A DNA stretch of 60,671 nt, taken from the NCBI RefSeq assembly GCF_010974945.1, contig NZ_JAAIVB010000047.1:1-60671 (forward strand), read 5' to 3'. Below the pieces are notes generated by a model. That model was not told the origin of the DNA. It was given only the letters and a program-made list of their open reading frames with translations, and searched no databases. A program made the position numbers and the translations under genes. This document shows, in pieces, positions 26,205-35,070 of this stretch (within the stretch, counting starts at the first letter, position 1; each line of letters starts with the position of its first letter). This DNA comes from Noviherbaspirillum galbum (lineage in GTDB: Bacteria > Pseudomonadota > Gammaproteobacteria > Burkholderiales > Burkholderiaceae_D).

Positions 26205-27008
26205 TCAGGCGCAGGTCTGCATGCCAGCCGCCACCGCCTTCAGCGTGGGCTGGTCGAGCAGTTCGAGTTCGCGATTGGCCACGCGTATCCATCCCTGTTT
26301 CTTGAACTTGGAGAGCAGGCGGCTGATGCTTTCGATCGTCAGGCCGAGGTAGTTGCCGATCTCTTCCCGGGTCATGCGTAGCTGGAATTCCGTCGAGGAA
26401 TAACCGCGTGCCGAATATCGGGATGACAGGTTGATCAGGAAGGCCGCGAAGCGCTGCTCTGCGCGCATGTTGCCCAGCAACAGCATGACGCTTTGCTCAC
26501 GGGTGATTTCCTGGCTCATCATGCGATGGAAATGATGCAGCAGAGTGGGAATCTCGCCGAACAGCGATTCCAGGCGCGAGAACGGGATCTCGCAGACCTC
26601 GCTGTCCTCGAGCGCAACGGCGTTGCAATGGTGGCGGTCGGTGCTGATGGCATCGAGGCCGAGCAGTTCTCCCGCCATCTGGAAACCGGTCACTTGCTGG
26701 TCGCCGCTGGGGTTGATCTGGTGCGTCTTGAAATGCCCCAGGCGGATCGCATAGAGGTTGGTGAACGGATCGCCGACGCGATACAGGTGGGAATCCTTTG
26801 TCACCTTGCGGCGGCGGCCGATGATCTTGTCGAGCTTGTCCATGTCCAGCTCACCCAATCCCATCGGCAGGCAAAGCTGATGCATGCTGCAGGCGGAGCA
26901 GCGCGCGGCGGCGTCGCGCGTGACGGCGTCGGCCTGGCGCGCGGCGGGTTCGAATGCCTGCAGGTGCGGCGTCGTGGGAATGGCGGTGTCGATGTATTGC
27001 AGGTTCAT
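26205..27008 (-). CDS. fnr: Oxygen-sensing Fe-S transcription regulator FNR
   Basis: 267 residues. Cluster ligands C37, C40 and C46 (C-x2-C-x5-C) and C128 fit a 4Fe-4S oxygen sensor. The sensor barrel covers about 50-165, the dimerisation helix about 165-190, and the helix-turn-helix about 205-255, whose recognition helix LTIESISRLLSKF carries the E-x-x-S-R for TTGAT/ATCAA. It should activate the sites found upstream of ccoN, hemN, the ubiUVT run and others when oxygen is low. Its position next to the cco cluster is typical. No FNR site is seen in its own upstream region. Confidence 0.95.
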   Translation of the reverse strand: MNLQYIDTAIPTTPHLQAFEPAARQADAVTRDAAARCSACSMHQLCLPMGLGELDMDKLDKIIGRRRKVTKDSHLYRVGDPFTNLYAIRLGHFKTHQINPSGDQQVTGFQMAGELLGLDAISTDRHHCNAVALEDSEVCEIPFSRLESLFGEIPTLLHHFHRMMSQEITREQSVMLLLGNMRAEQRFAAFLINLSSRYSARGYSSTEFQLRMTREEIGNYLGLTIESISRLLSKFKKQGWIRVANRELELLDQPTLKAVAAGMQTCA

Positions 27009-27130
27009 GGCGTGGTCTCTGGGTCAGCAGGGAATCTTGATGTTGCGAACCATTATGCAAGCGCCGTGCCAGTCCATGTTCAATCACCGCTGGCCCGTCG
27101 CGCCTCGTGCGGACGGGCCGAAGCGTCCCG

Positions 27131-27559
27131 TCAAGCCTGGCGATTTCCCAGATTCAGAAACAGGTTGATCGCAAAAGTGATAATGCCGAGCGCTGCGAGC
27201 ATTTCGGAGATCACCAGCGCCGGCAGCGCCTGCCGGGTTCCGGTCAGGATGAGCGCCAGGGAGACAGCCATTACCGGCAGGGACACGTTCGCCAGCCAGA
27301 AGTGGATCTGGGCCAGCTTGCTGCGGCCGGCCTCCGGAAAGACGGCATAGGTCAGGCCGGCGAGTGCCATGGTGGCCCAGCCGAGCAGGTTGATGTGGGC
27401 GTGCACCGGACGCAGGGTGAAGTCCTCGCTGGCGCCCATCATGATGCCGAGGCCGACCCCGACGAGAAGGTAGAGCACGCCGAGCTTGATCCAAATGGCG
27501 CCGGTGCTCGAGAACCGGGTGGTGAGCTGGACGGGAATGGTTTGTTGTGTGGCTTGCAT
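27131..27559 (-). CDS. Small four-helix protein resembling a fragment of haem-copper oxidase subunit I
   Basis: 142 residues with four predicted membrane helices. RPVHAHINLLGWATMALAGLTYAVFP is close to the ligand helix of NorB/CcoN-type subunit I, and IHFWLANVSLP adds another histidine. It is far too short for an oxidase and may bind one haem or act in assembly. ATG 27559 is chosen with GGAG six bases before it; a TTG four codons upstream is also in frame. It lies 30 bases behind the E1 beta stop, so it is the third gene of that operon. Function is not known. Confidence 0.7.
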   Translation of the reverse strand: MQATQQTIPVQLTTRFSSTGAIWIKLGVLYLLVGVGLGIMMGASEDFTLRPVHAHINLLGWATMALAGLTYAVFPEAGRSKLAQIHFWLANVSLPVMAVSLALILTGTRQALPALVISEMLAALGIITFAINLFLNLGNRQA

Positions 27560-27589
27560 GTTGTTCTCCAATTGTTTTAGGTGTGTGGG

Positions 27590-28585
27590 TCAGGCTGGTT
27601 CCGCCATCGCGGCGGCGGGCAATGCTTCCTTGCCCGCCAGCTTGAGCGCGCTGGCGGTGATGGCGTCCGCCTGCGGCATGAAGGCCTGTTCGAGCACGTA
27701 GCTCGACGGCGCCGGCACGTCCGGTCCGGTCAGGCGCATCACCGGCGCCTTGAGCGCGTCGAAGGCATGTTCCGCAACGATCGCGGCAACCTCCGACCCG
27801 ACGGCGCACAGCCGGCTGGCTTCGTGCACGATGAGCACGCGTCCCGTCTTGCGCGCGCTGCGCAGGATGGTCTCTTCATCGAGCGGCTTCAGGCTGCGCA
27901 GGTCGATCACTTCCGCCGACACGCCTTGCGCGGCCAGGCGCTCGGCGGCATCGAGGCAGGTGTTCACCGCCTTGGAATAGGAAATCAGGGTAACGTCCCG
28001 GCCCTCGCGGCGGATCGCGGCCTTGCCGATCGGGACGAGGTGCTCGCCTTCCGGCACGTCGCCCGGCACATAGCCCAGGGTCATGTCGGCGAAGAACAGC
28101 ACCGGGTTCTCGTCGCGGATGGCCGACTTCAGCAAGCCCTTGTAATCGGCGGCGCAAGAAGGCATCACGACCTTCAGGCCGGGGCTGTGCACGAACCAGG
28201 CTTCGAGATTGTGGTTGTGCTGCGCGCCGACGGTCCAGCCGCCTCCGGTCATGGCGATGGCCACCATGGGGAAGGAAAACTGGCCGCCGGACATGTATCT
28301 CAGCTTGCCCGCGCTGTTGACGATCTCGTCCATCGCAAAGCAAAGGAAGGGGGCGAACAGCATGTCCACCACCGGCCTGAGCCCGGTCGCGGCCGCGCCC
28401 ACCGCGGTGCCGGCGATGATTCCCTCTGCCAGCGGCGTGTTGCGCACCCGTTGCGCGCCGAATTCGGACACGAGGTCCTGGCGCTTCGTGGCGACACCCT
28501 CGCCGAACATCAGCACGCGCGCGTCGCGCCGCATTTCTTCCGCCAGGGCCGCGCCAATCGCTTCGTTGCAAGTCATCATGGTCAT
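27590..28585 (-). CDS. TPP-dependent 2-oxoacid/acetoin dehydrogenase E1 component, beta subunit
   Basis: 331 residues. The transketolase-like pyrimidine-binding domain (LMFGEGVATKRQDLVSEFGAQRV, NTPLAEGIIAGTAVGAAATG) and C-terminal transketolase domain (VTLISYSKAVNTCLDAAERL, EVIDLRSLKPLDEETI) match AcoB/PdhB-type E1 beta. It pairs with the alpha subunit encoded 17 bases upstream to decarboxylate a 2-oxoacid or acetoin with thiamine diphosphate. ATG 28585 follows GAGGAGACCGAC; the open frame continues upstream into E1 alpha but that part is non-coding. No E2 or E3 gene is in the window. Substrate is open; acetoin-type enzymes are the closest by eye. Confidence 0.88.
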   Translation of the reverse strand: MTMMTCNEAIGAALAEEMRRDARVLMFGEGVATKRQDLVSEFGAQRVRNTPLAEGIIAGTAVGAAATGLRPVVDMLFAPFLCFAMDEIVNSAGKLRYMSGGQFSFPMVAIAMTGGGWTVGAQHNHNLEAWFVHSPGLKVVMPSCAADYKGLLKSAIRDENPVLFFADMTLGYVPGDVPEGEHLVPIGKAAIRREGRDVTLISYSKAVNTCLDAAERLAAQGVSAEVIDLRSLKPLDEETILRSARKTGRVLIVHEASRLCAVGSEVAAIVAEHAFDALKAPVMRLTGPDVPAPSSYVLEQAFMPQADAITASALKLAGKEALPAAAMAEPA

Positions 28586-28602
28586 GTCGGTCTCCTCGAT
28601 TT

Positions 28603-29565
28603 TCAGGCGTAAACGTCGGTCAGCAGTTCGGATGCGTCGGGGAAGGGCGACGCGGTCGCGAAGGCAGCGGCCTTCTCGATCGCGGCGGCAACCCTTTCCT
28701 CCATGGCGGTGATGTCGGCGACGCTCAGCGTGCCATCGGCGGTCAGCCTGCGCTGCGCCAGTTCGATCGGATCGCGCTGGCGCCAGGATTCCAGCTCGGC
28801 GGCATCCACGTAGTCCTGGTCGTCGGGCTCGTAATGGCCCCGCAGGCGATAGGTGAAGGCTTCGAGGAAGTAGGGCATGCCGGTCGATTCGATGGCAGCG
28901 ATGGCCTCGATGGCGGCGGCATGCACCGCTTGCGGGTCGTTGCCGTCCACCGTCTTCGCCGGCATGCCATAAGTCGCGGCGCGCGGGCTGATGTGGTCGC
29001 CCAGCATGGTTTCGTTGCGGTGGACGAAAGCCTGCCACTGGTTGTTTTCGCAGACGAAGAGAATGGGCAGTTTCCAGACCGCCGCAAGATTCAAGGATTC
29101 ATGGAAGATGCCTTCGCATGCGGCGCCGTCGCCGAAGAAGCACACCACCACGCCGCGTTCGCCGAGCATGCTCTTGGACAGGGCTACCCCGGTCGCCAGC
29201 GACAGTTCGCCGCCGACGATGGTCGAGGTCAGGACCACGCCCAGTTCCTTGGCCGAGATGTGCAGCGAGCCGCTCTTGCCCTTGCAGTAGCCGGTGCTGC
29301 GGCCGAGGACTTCGGCCATCATGCGGCCGGGATCCGCGCCGCGCGCAATCAGGTGGCCGGCGCTGCGGTGGTTCGTCAGGATGCGGTCCTCGGGGCGCAG
29401 GGCGCGCACGACGCCGACCGCCGCGGCCTCCTGGCCGACCGACGTGCATGTGCCGGCGGCATTTCCGGCCGCGTGCATGGCGGCGAGTTTTTCTTCATAG
29501 GCGCGGATCAGCATCATGCATTCGAGCATGGACGCGGCGCTGTCGTGGCGTGCGGTCTGTGTCAT
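28603..29565 (-). CDS. TPP-dependent 2-oxoacid/acetoin dehydrogenase E1 component, alpha subunit
   Basis: 320 residues. The thiamine-diphosphate motif is FFGDGAACEGIFHESLNLAA followed by CENNQW (GDG-x25-NN). YCKGKSGSLHIS and RLRGHYEPDDQDYV are typical of AcoA/PdhA-type alpha subunits. With the beta subunit it forms an alpha2beta2 E1. ATG 29565 follows GAGGAAGAC, giving MTQTARHD at the N-terminus. The 209-base upstream region shows an AT-rich stretch but no promoter I can assign. Confidence 0.9.
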   Translation of the reverse strand: MTQTARHDSAASMLECMMLIRAYEEKLAAMHAAGNAAGTCTSVGQEAAAVGVVRALRPEDRILTNHRSAGHLIARGADPGRMMAEVLGRSTGYCKGKSGSLHISAKELGVVLTSTIVGGELSLATGVALSKSMLGERGVVVCFFGDGAACEGIFHESLNLAAVWKLPILFVCENNQWQAFVHRNETMLGDHISPRAATYGMPAKTVDGNDPQAVHAAAIEAIAAIESTGMPYFLEAFTYRLRGHYEPDDQDYVDAAELESWRQRDPIELAQRRLTADGTLSVADITAMEERVAAAIEKAAAFATASPFPDASELLTDVYA

Positions 29566-29774
29566 GTCTTCCTCGTTGTCGTTCGGTGGTGAAGTGATGG
29601 AGGCGAAGTCTATCGCCGCCGCGACGAGAAAAAAATGCACCGCAGGATACTTAAGGTTTTTTTACGAAGGTTTGAATGAAGTTTTAGGGAATCTGGGAAA
29701 AGCCGGCGGCGGGACGGGATCGCTGCAAGCGCCCGCCGTCCGGAAGTGTGAAGGGTTTGAGTCGAGCGCGGGGT

Positions 29775-31115
29775 TCAGTGTTCGCTGAGTTCGACGGGGC
29801 GATGCACGCAGAGGCGGAACCGGCCGCGTCCCGTCTTTTCGATGCGGACCGGGCAGTCGCGCTCGACGAGACGCTTGCTCAGCAGGATCAGCCTGGCTTC
29901 GAGGTTGTCGCTCACGTCAGGCAATCGGATCCGTGAATCGAGGCGGAGTTCGCGGTTGGTGAACTCGGAGCGGCGGCGGTCGGTGTAATCCTTGAGCAAG
30001 GTCCAGAAGATGGATCCGGCGACGCCCTTGATGAGATAGTCGTCGCCGAGGAAGACACTGTCGTTCGCGGCGAAGTGGCGCACGACGACAGGCGCGCCGT
30101 TCATGCCGGATGGCTTGTCATTCACCGTCTCCGGTGGCGCGGGTTCCTCGGCGTGTTCCGTCACGCCGTGAAGAAGCTGCATGGCCATGCCGAGCTGGGT
30201 CGCGAGCGTGACGAGGGCGTCCTCGTCGTCGTAGGTGAAGCGCAGGTCTTGCGGACTCTCGACGTAGATGACGCCGAGCAGCCGGCCGGCGGCCAGCATC
30301 GGCACCGCAAGCTGGCTGCGCGCCTCCGCGAGACCGGGAAAGGGAATCTCGGTCTCCAGCGCGCCGGCCCAGCCGCTGTGCTCGGCGCTCTCGCGGATCG
30401 CCCGGCTGTAGGAGTATTCGGCATTCATGTGGCCGATGCGGATGGCCGTGCGTTCGCGCGCGGCAACGCCGATGACGCCATGTCCAAGCGGAATCTCCGA
30501 GCCGACCCCCGAGGCTTCATAGCCCCGGCTGGCGACCGTGTACAGGCGCTCGTTCGGCTGGTCATACAGCAGCACCATCGCGTGGCGGATGTCGAAATGC
30601 CGCTCGAGGCAGGTCAGGGTGTTCGCGAGCAGTTGCTCGAGGTCGCAGCTATGGGCGAGCTTTTCGGTGCAGGCGCGCAGCGCGGTCAGCGTATTGCGGC
30701 TGGCGGGCGCCGGCACCGACTTGCCGTCCACCTGCTCAATGCGATGAACGCGGTAGATGTCAGAGCCGAGCAGCTTGAACACGCCGCTCATCCCCGTGTG
30801 CGAGGCGATGCCCGCGAGCTTCGCCTTCATGCTTTCGAACAGCGGCCCGGCGGTCTCGGTGCGCAGGTATTCGATCGTCAGCCGGTACTGCGCGGCGGTG
30901 GCCGGACTGATCACCACGAGCACGGCCCGGGGATTGGCCATGATGTTCTGGCGCGTCTTGTTGAAGAACTGGTAGGACAGCGCCAGGTGGTCGTTGTCGA
31001 TGAACTGGACCTGGGACAGGTAGGCGACGTTCGGGGTGCCGTTCGCGTCGCAGGTGGCCATGGTGCCGGGAATCACGCCTTCTAGGCATTCCCTGATCGA
31101 ATCCAGCTTGATCAT
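29775..31115 (-). CDS. FMN split-barrel / GAF / winged-helix fusion protein, putative sensor-regulator
   Basis: 446 residues in three parts. Residues 1-130 resemble a pyridoxamine-phosphate-oxidase-type FMN split barrel (TMATCDANGTPNVAYLSQV). Residues 145-315 are a GAF domain (GHGVIGVAARERTAIRIGHM, AVPMLAAGRLLGVIYVES). After a proline-rich linker, residues 350-446 look like an OmpR-type winged helix (SEFTNRELRLDSRIRLPDVSDNLEARL, ending RTGRGRFRL-like). This suggests a cytoplasmic flavin- or redox-responsive DNA-binding protein. It overlaps its upstream neighbour by four bases (ATGA). The E1 operon starts 209 bases downstream on the same strand and could be its target; that is inference. Confidence 0.75.
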   Translation of the reverse strand: MIKLDSIRECLEGVIPGTMATCDANGTPNVAYLSQVQFIDNDHLALSYQFFNKTRQNIMANPRAVLVVISPATAAQYRLTIEYLRTETAGPLFESMKAKLAGIASHTGMSGVFKLLGSDIYRVHRIEQVDGKSVPAPASRNTLTALRACTEKLAHSCDLEQLLANTLTCLERHFDIRHAMVLLYDQPNERLYTVASRGYEASGVGSEIPLGHGVIGVAARERTAIRIGHMNAEYSYSRAIRESAEHSGWAGALETEIPFPGLAEARSQLAVPMLAAGRLLGVIYVESPQDLRFTYDDEDALVTLATQLGMAMQLLHGVTEHAEEPAPPETVNDKPSGMNGAPVVVRHFAANDSVFLGDDYLIKGVAGSIFWTLLKDYTDRRRSEFTNRELRLDSRIRLPDVSDNLEARLILLSKRLVERDCPVRIEKTGRGRFRLCVHRPVELSEH

Positions 31116-31627
31116 GGCGCCACCGCCAGTCGCTGCCCGGCGTTGGGACCCGGAGTCTGGATGAAGGCATCCTCGGGCGTGAAGCGGATGGCGACGAGGT
31201 CGGCCGGCGGACAGTCGAGCAGGGTGCGGATCAGTAGGGGTTCGAAGCCGAGCGGCGCGAGCTCCGTCGCGAAAAGGTCGCGGTAGCGGACCGCAGACTC
31301 GCGGTCTTCCGCCGTTGCGCCGACCACGCGCGCATCCTTGCCCTTGAGCTGGATGGTCCGGTGCGTCGATGGCTGGCTGAACACGACCGCCACCGCGCCG
31401 TTTTCACGAATGCAGCGCAGCACTTCCGCTCCCTGGCTTGCCGAGACCACGATGCTCACCTCGCCCAAGTCGTCGAGCAGCCGGCATCCGGTCGCCCTGA
31501 CGATGGCCGGAGACTTGTCATTGGAAGCGGCGCCGACGACGAGCGACACGCCGGCCTGCATGAAGTCGGCATCGATGCCGTCAAGCCGGGAAACCGTTGA
31601 TCTGCTGGGAGACATGGGCGGCTGCAT
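31112..31627 (-). CDS. Small pyridoxamine 5'-phosphate oxidase-like flavin-binding protein
   Basis: 171 residues from ATG 31627; ATG 31615 is equally possible as neither has a clear ribosome site. The fold appears to be a single split barrel: GEVSIVVSASQGAEVLRCIRENGAVAVVFSQPSTHRTIQLKG fits the FMN-binding beta strands of the PPOX group. The stop codon overlaps the start of the FMN-GAF-winged-helix gene as ATGA, so the two are made together and may form a complex. Catalytic residues cannot be assigned. Confidence 0.7.
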   Translation of the reverse strand: MQPPMSPSRSTVSRLDGIDADFMQAGVSLVVGAASNDKSPAIVRATGCRLLDDLGEVSIVVSASQGAEVLRCIRENGAVAVVFSQPSTHRTIQLKGKDARVVGATAEDRESAVRYRDLFATELAPLGFEPLLIRTLLDCPPADLVAIRFTPEDAFIQTPGPNAGQRLAVAP

Positions 31628-31843
31628 GTTTGGAAAAAAGGGAAACGGACCTAGGGAAGACCTTTGCCTTGCTGGCAATTCGCTGCAAGGGAATGATACC
31701 GCCGAAGGTGCCCCCACGCCACTGGAAAACGTCCCCTGGCACCCTGGGAAAAAGCGGTGCGGCCGCCCCCTGCGGAGTCCGCGCCTTGGTCCCCATGACG
31801 ATGCTGGCGCGCCGGTTTCTGGTACAGTGCGCCGATGGGAAAA

Positions 31844-32551
31844 ATGACATTAGACCGCATCCTCCAATCGCAGGGTTTCGGTTCGCGCAAATGGTGCCGC
31901 CAGCTGATCGCCGACGGCGAGGTCAGGGTAGGCGGCGAGGCAGTCGATGATTTCCGGACGGCATTCGAAACCGATGGACTCGAGTTCTCCGTGTTCGGCG
32001 AGGACTGGCGCTACCGGGAAAAGGTGTATCTCGCCGTGAACAAGCCGCCCGGCTTCGAGTGCTCCCGCAAGCCCAGCCATCATCCCGGCGTGCTGACCCT
32101 GCTGCCGGAGCAGTTCACCTGGCGCGACGTTCAGCCCGTGGGGCGGCTCGACCATGACACCACCGGCCTGCTGCTGCTGTCGGACGACGGCGCCTTCATC
32201 CACGCCCAGTCCTCGCCCCGGCGCCACGTTCCGAAGCTGTATCTCGCCACGACCGCCGAGCCCGTGACCGGGGCGCTGGTGGACGCCTTGCTGCGAGGCG
32301 TGCAGTTGCACGACGAGCCCGCGCCGCTGGCGGCTCAGGTCTGCCGGCAGGTCGGGGAAAGCCTGCTCGAGATCGTGCTCGAGCAGGGCAAGTACCACCA
32401 GGTGAAGCGCATGCTGGCGGCGGCGGGCAACCATTGCGCCGCGCTGCGCCGCACGGCGATCGGCGGGCTTGGGCTGGATGCCCTGGCGCTGGAAGAGGGG
32501 GAATGGATGTTCCTCGAGGAAGAGCACCTGGCGTTGCTGGCTGCCGAATAG
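31844..32551 (+). CDS. rsuA: 16S rRNA pseudouridine synthase RsuA-type
   Basis: 235 residues. An N-terminal S4 RNA-binding domain (LDRILQSQGFGSRKWCRQLI) precedes the catalytic domain with GRLDHDTTGLLLLSDDG; the Asp in RLD is the nucleophile. GKYHQVKRMLAAAGNHCAALRR is the family C-terminal motif. Length and motifs fit RsuA, which makes pseudouridine 516 in 16S rRNA. ATG 31844 matches family N-termini; an in-frame ATG at 31835 adds MGK. It is divergent from the small FMN protein. Confidence 0.88.
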   Translation: MTLDRILQSQGFGSRKWCRQLIADGEVRVGGEAVDDFRTAFETDGLEFSVFGEDWRYREKVYLAVNKPPGFECSRKPSHHPGVLTLLPEQFTWRDVQPVGRLDHDTTGLLLLSDDGAFIHAQSSPRRHVPKLYLATTAEPVTGALVDALLRGVQLHDEPAPLAAQVCRQVGESLLEIVLEQGKYHQVKRMLAAAGNHCAALRRTAIGGLGLDALALEEGEWMFLEEEHLALLAAE

Positions 32552-32724
32552 GCAATCATTGCCGCCCAAGGCCGCACGACACTGCAAAAGACCGAATTAG
32601 TCCATGCCAGGCGTGGTTTCCTTGCCTCAGTCGGGGGACGCGGCGGGACTTTCGGTTTTGAATGCTTCTTTATGGCAAGATTTGCGAATAAACTATAGGC
32701 CATTGCTATAGTTCGCTTCGTCTC

Positions 32725-35040
32725 ATGGCCGACACTGAATACAAACGCCTCATCGAGACCGCCAAGGAGCGCGCAGTCTTCGGCTTCCTTGCCCTCTCGC
32801 AGCGTGCGTTGCAGGACACGGATCGGAACGTGGCCCAGCTCCTCGGCGCCGCCACATCCGGCGTCGGGCAGAGCGCCCTGATGGGGGTGCGCCATTTCAT
32901 CCGCCAGGATGGCAATCGTTTCGTGCGCAAGGTGGACAGCCTGTTCCGGGTCTACCTCGAACGGGCATTGCAGACCATGTACGTCGACATGCGCGCCGGC
33001 ATGCGCCAGCTTTCAGCCGACGAGCTTTCCCTGATCGACGATGAATCGGTCACCCAGCAGATCGAAGTCGGCCGCCTGACTACCCGCCTGCGTGACGCCA
33101 ACGAAGAAGTGATCGGCAGGCTCAACGTCATGATCGCCATGCTCAATGGCCAGCGCGAGGCGAAGGAAAGGGAAAATCCGTTCCGGCCCTACCTCCTTGC
33201 CCGCTGCATCTACGAGGCCGTGCGCGAGCTCTCGCCCGACGAGGCGAAGTCGCGCATCCTGTTTGATCACCTTGCCAACGGCATCGCCCAGCACCTGCCC
33301 GGTTATTACAACTCGCTGCGGGAGGTCTTCGAGCAGGCGGGACTGAACGGCAAGTTCGCGCCCAAGCCTTCGCGCGCAAGCCACTACCAGCGTTATTTCG
33401 GCGCGCCGCCGGAACATGTCAACCTGCCGCTGCACTTGCGCAGCCATATCGTGCCGGGCCTGCAGCGCATGATGCACGCCCTGCAGCAGCCGGGCGGGCT
33501 TGGCGCCGACACCGGCCTGGAAGACGAGCCCACGGACGTGCATGAATTCATCCGGCGCATGGTCACCCCGTCACGCTCCGGCATTCAGGGCGAGGACGGA
33601 AGCGCCCCGGGGAGGAAGCCGTCGTCCCTGAACCCGGTAGCCGCCCAGCTCAAGCGCTTCCAGCAGCAGGCCGCCAGCGGTGACGACGGCCTTGATGGCG
33701 GAAGCGGGCAGCCCAATGCCTTGTTCAACATCCGCGAGAAGCTGAACCTCGACGTCGCTTCGCCGATGGATCGCATGACCATCGACGTGGTCGCCATGCT
33801 GTTCAGCTTCATCCTCGACGACGAACAGATACCCCTTGAATTGCGCCGGCGGATCGGACGACTGCAGATTCCCGTGCTGAAGGCCGCCATCATCGATCCG
33901 GGCTTGCTGCAGCAGGAAGACCACCCCGTCCGCCAGCTGCTCAACCGCGTCAGTTCGGCGGCGGTCGGTGCCGATCCGCAGAATGAGCAGGGCCAGGCGC
34001 TGCTCCAGGAAATCGACAGGATCGCCGACGCCGTGCTCGCCGGCTTCGATGCCGACCTGTCCATCTTTACCGGCCTGCTCGGAGAGTTCGAGCAATTCCT
34101 GCTCGATTTCGCCACGCGCGACGACGACCGGAGCATGCGCGGCGTGGAGGCCGTCGAAGCCGCGGAAAAGATCAGCGTATTGCGGGCCAACATCATGAAG
34201 GCCCTGTGCGACGTGCTCCTGCCGCTGAACATCGACAAGCGCATCTCTGATGTCATCATCCACGTCTGGCCACATGTCCTGGCGCACGCCTTGTGGAAGG
34301 ATGGCGAGAACCGCGTCGCTTCCGACGACGCGGAAAGTTATTTCCGATCCTGCCGTTCCATCCTGCCGAAGCTGATCTGGAGCATACAGCTGAAGACCAG
34401 CCCGGATGACCGCGCCGCGCTGATCCGCATGCTGCCCAGCCTGGTCAAGCAGATCGCCAAGGCCTTTGAAATCATCGGCCTGCAGGAAGCGGAATCGCGG
34501 GAGGTCATGGACCTGCTGATCGAAATGCATTCCCGGGTGCTGCGCTACACCGGAAAGCAGGGCGACGTCCCGCCCTCGCTCGATGACTTGCAGCTGATGT
34601 TCTCGCGCATGGTCTTCAACTGGGACCGCGTGTCGTGGGGTAACGACGATCCGCCCGCGATCCGCGACGACGTCATGGAAGAGGTGATGGCGCGGTATCA
34701 GCTGAACCCGGTGCTCAGCTTCGGCGGCTCGATGGCGAGCGCGTCGCCGGCGGATCGCGAATTCCTGGCGCAGACCTACCTGCTCGGCACGCGCGTCGAG
34801 CTGCGCGCGCCGGATGGATCGGGCAGGCAGGCCCAGCTCATCTGGATCTCCACCCACCGTTCCCTGTATCTCTTCAAGCGGGACGGCGATGGCGAGCTGG
34901 TCATCTACAGCTATGCCTCGCTGCTCGATTCCCTGCGGGATGGCAGCCTCGTGCCGGTGGAATATGCGCCGGTGTTCGAGAGGGCGGTGGATTCACTGCT
35001 GTTCCGCGCCGACAAGGTGAAGGACGGCGTGATTCTCTAG
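32725..35040 (+). CDS. DUF1631 family protein
   Basis: 771 residues, mostly alpha-helical, matching the DUF1631 group, which was once labelled thymidine phosphorylase. Recognisable stretches are an N-terminal RALQDTDRNVAQLLG, central MLFSFILDDEQIPLELRRRIGRLQIPVLKAAIIDP and C-terminal WISTHRSLYLFKRDGDGELVIYSYASLLDSLRDG. A low-complexity linker lies around residues 290-330. No enzyme motif is visible. In pseudomonads and relatives, some members have been linked to c-di-GMP signalling; here a GGDEF-EAL gene is 1.7 kb away. The start lies at 32725 after TCTC, without a strong ribosome site. Confidence 0.85.
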   Translation: MADTEYKRLIETAKERAVFGFLALSQRALQDTDRNVAQLLGAATSGVGQSALMGVRHFIRQDGNRFVRKVDSLFRVYLERALQTMYVDMRAGMRQLSADELSLIDDESVTQQIEVGRLTTRLRDANEEVIGRLNVMIAMLNGQREAKERENPFRPYLLARCIYEAVRELSPDEAKSRILFDHLANGIAQHLPGYYNSLREVFEQAGLNGKFAPKPSRASHYQRYFGAPPEHVNLPLHLRSHIVPGLQRMMHALQQPGGLGADTGLEDEPTDVHEFIRRMVTPSRSGIQGEDGSAPGRKPSSLNPVAAQLKRFQQQAASGDDGLDGGSGQPNALFNIREKLNLDVASPMDRMTIDVVAMLFSFILDDEQIPLELRRRIGRLQIPVLKAAIIDPGLLQQEDHPVRQLLNRVSSAAVGADPQNEQGQALLQEIDRIADAVLAGFDADLSIFTGLLGEFEQFLLDFATRDDDRSMRGVEAVEAAEKISVLRANIMKALCDVLLPLNIDKRISDVIIHVWPHVLAHALWKDGENRVASDDAESYFRSCRSILPKLIWSIQLKTSPDDRAALIRMLPSLVKQIAKAFEIIGLQEAESREVMDLLIEMHSRVLRYTGKQGDVPPSLDDLQLMFSRMVFNWDRVSWGNDDPPAIRDDVMEEVMARYQLNPVLSFGGSMASASPADREFLAQTYLLGTRVELRAPDGSGRQAQLIWISTHRSLYLFKRDGDGELVIYSYASLLDSLRDGSLVPVEYAPVFERAVDSLLFRADKVKDGVIL

Positions 35041-35070
35041 CCGGTTCAGGCCTGTCTTCCCTCGCCGGCG

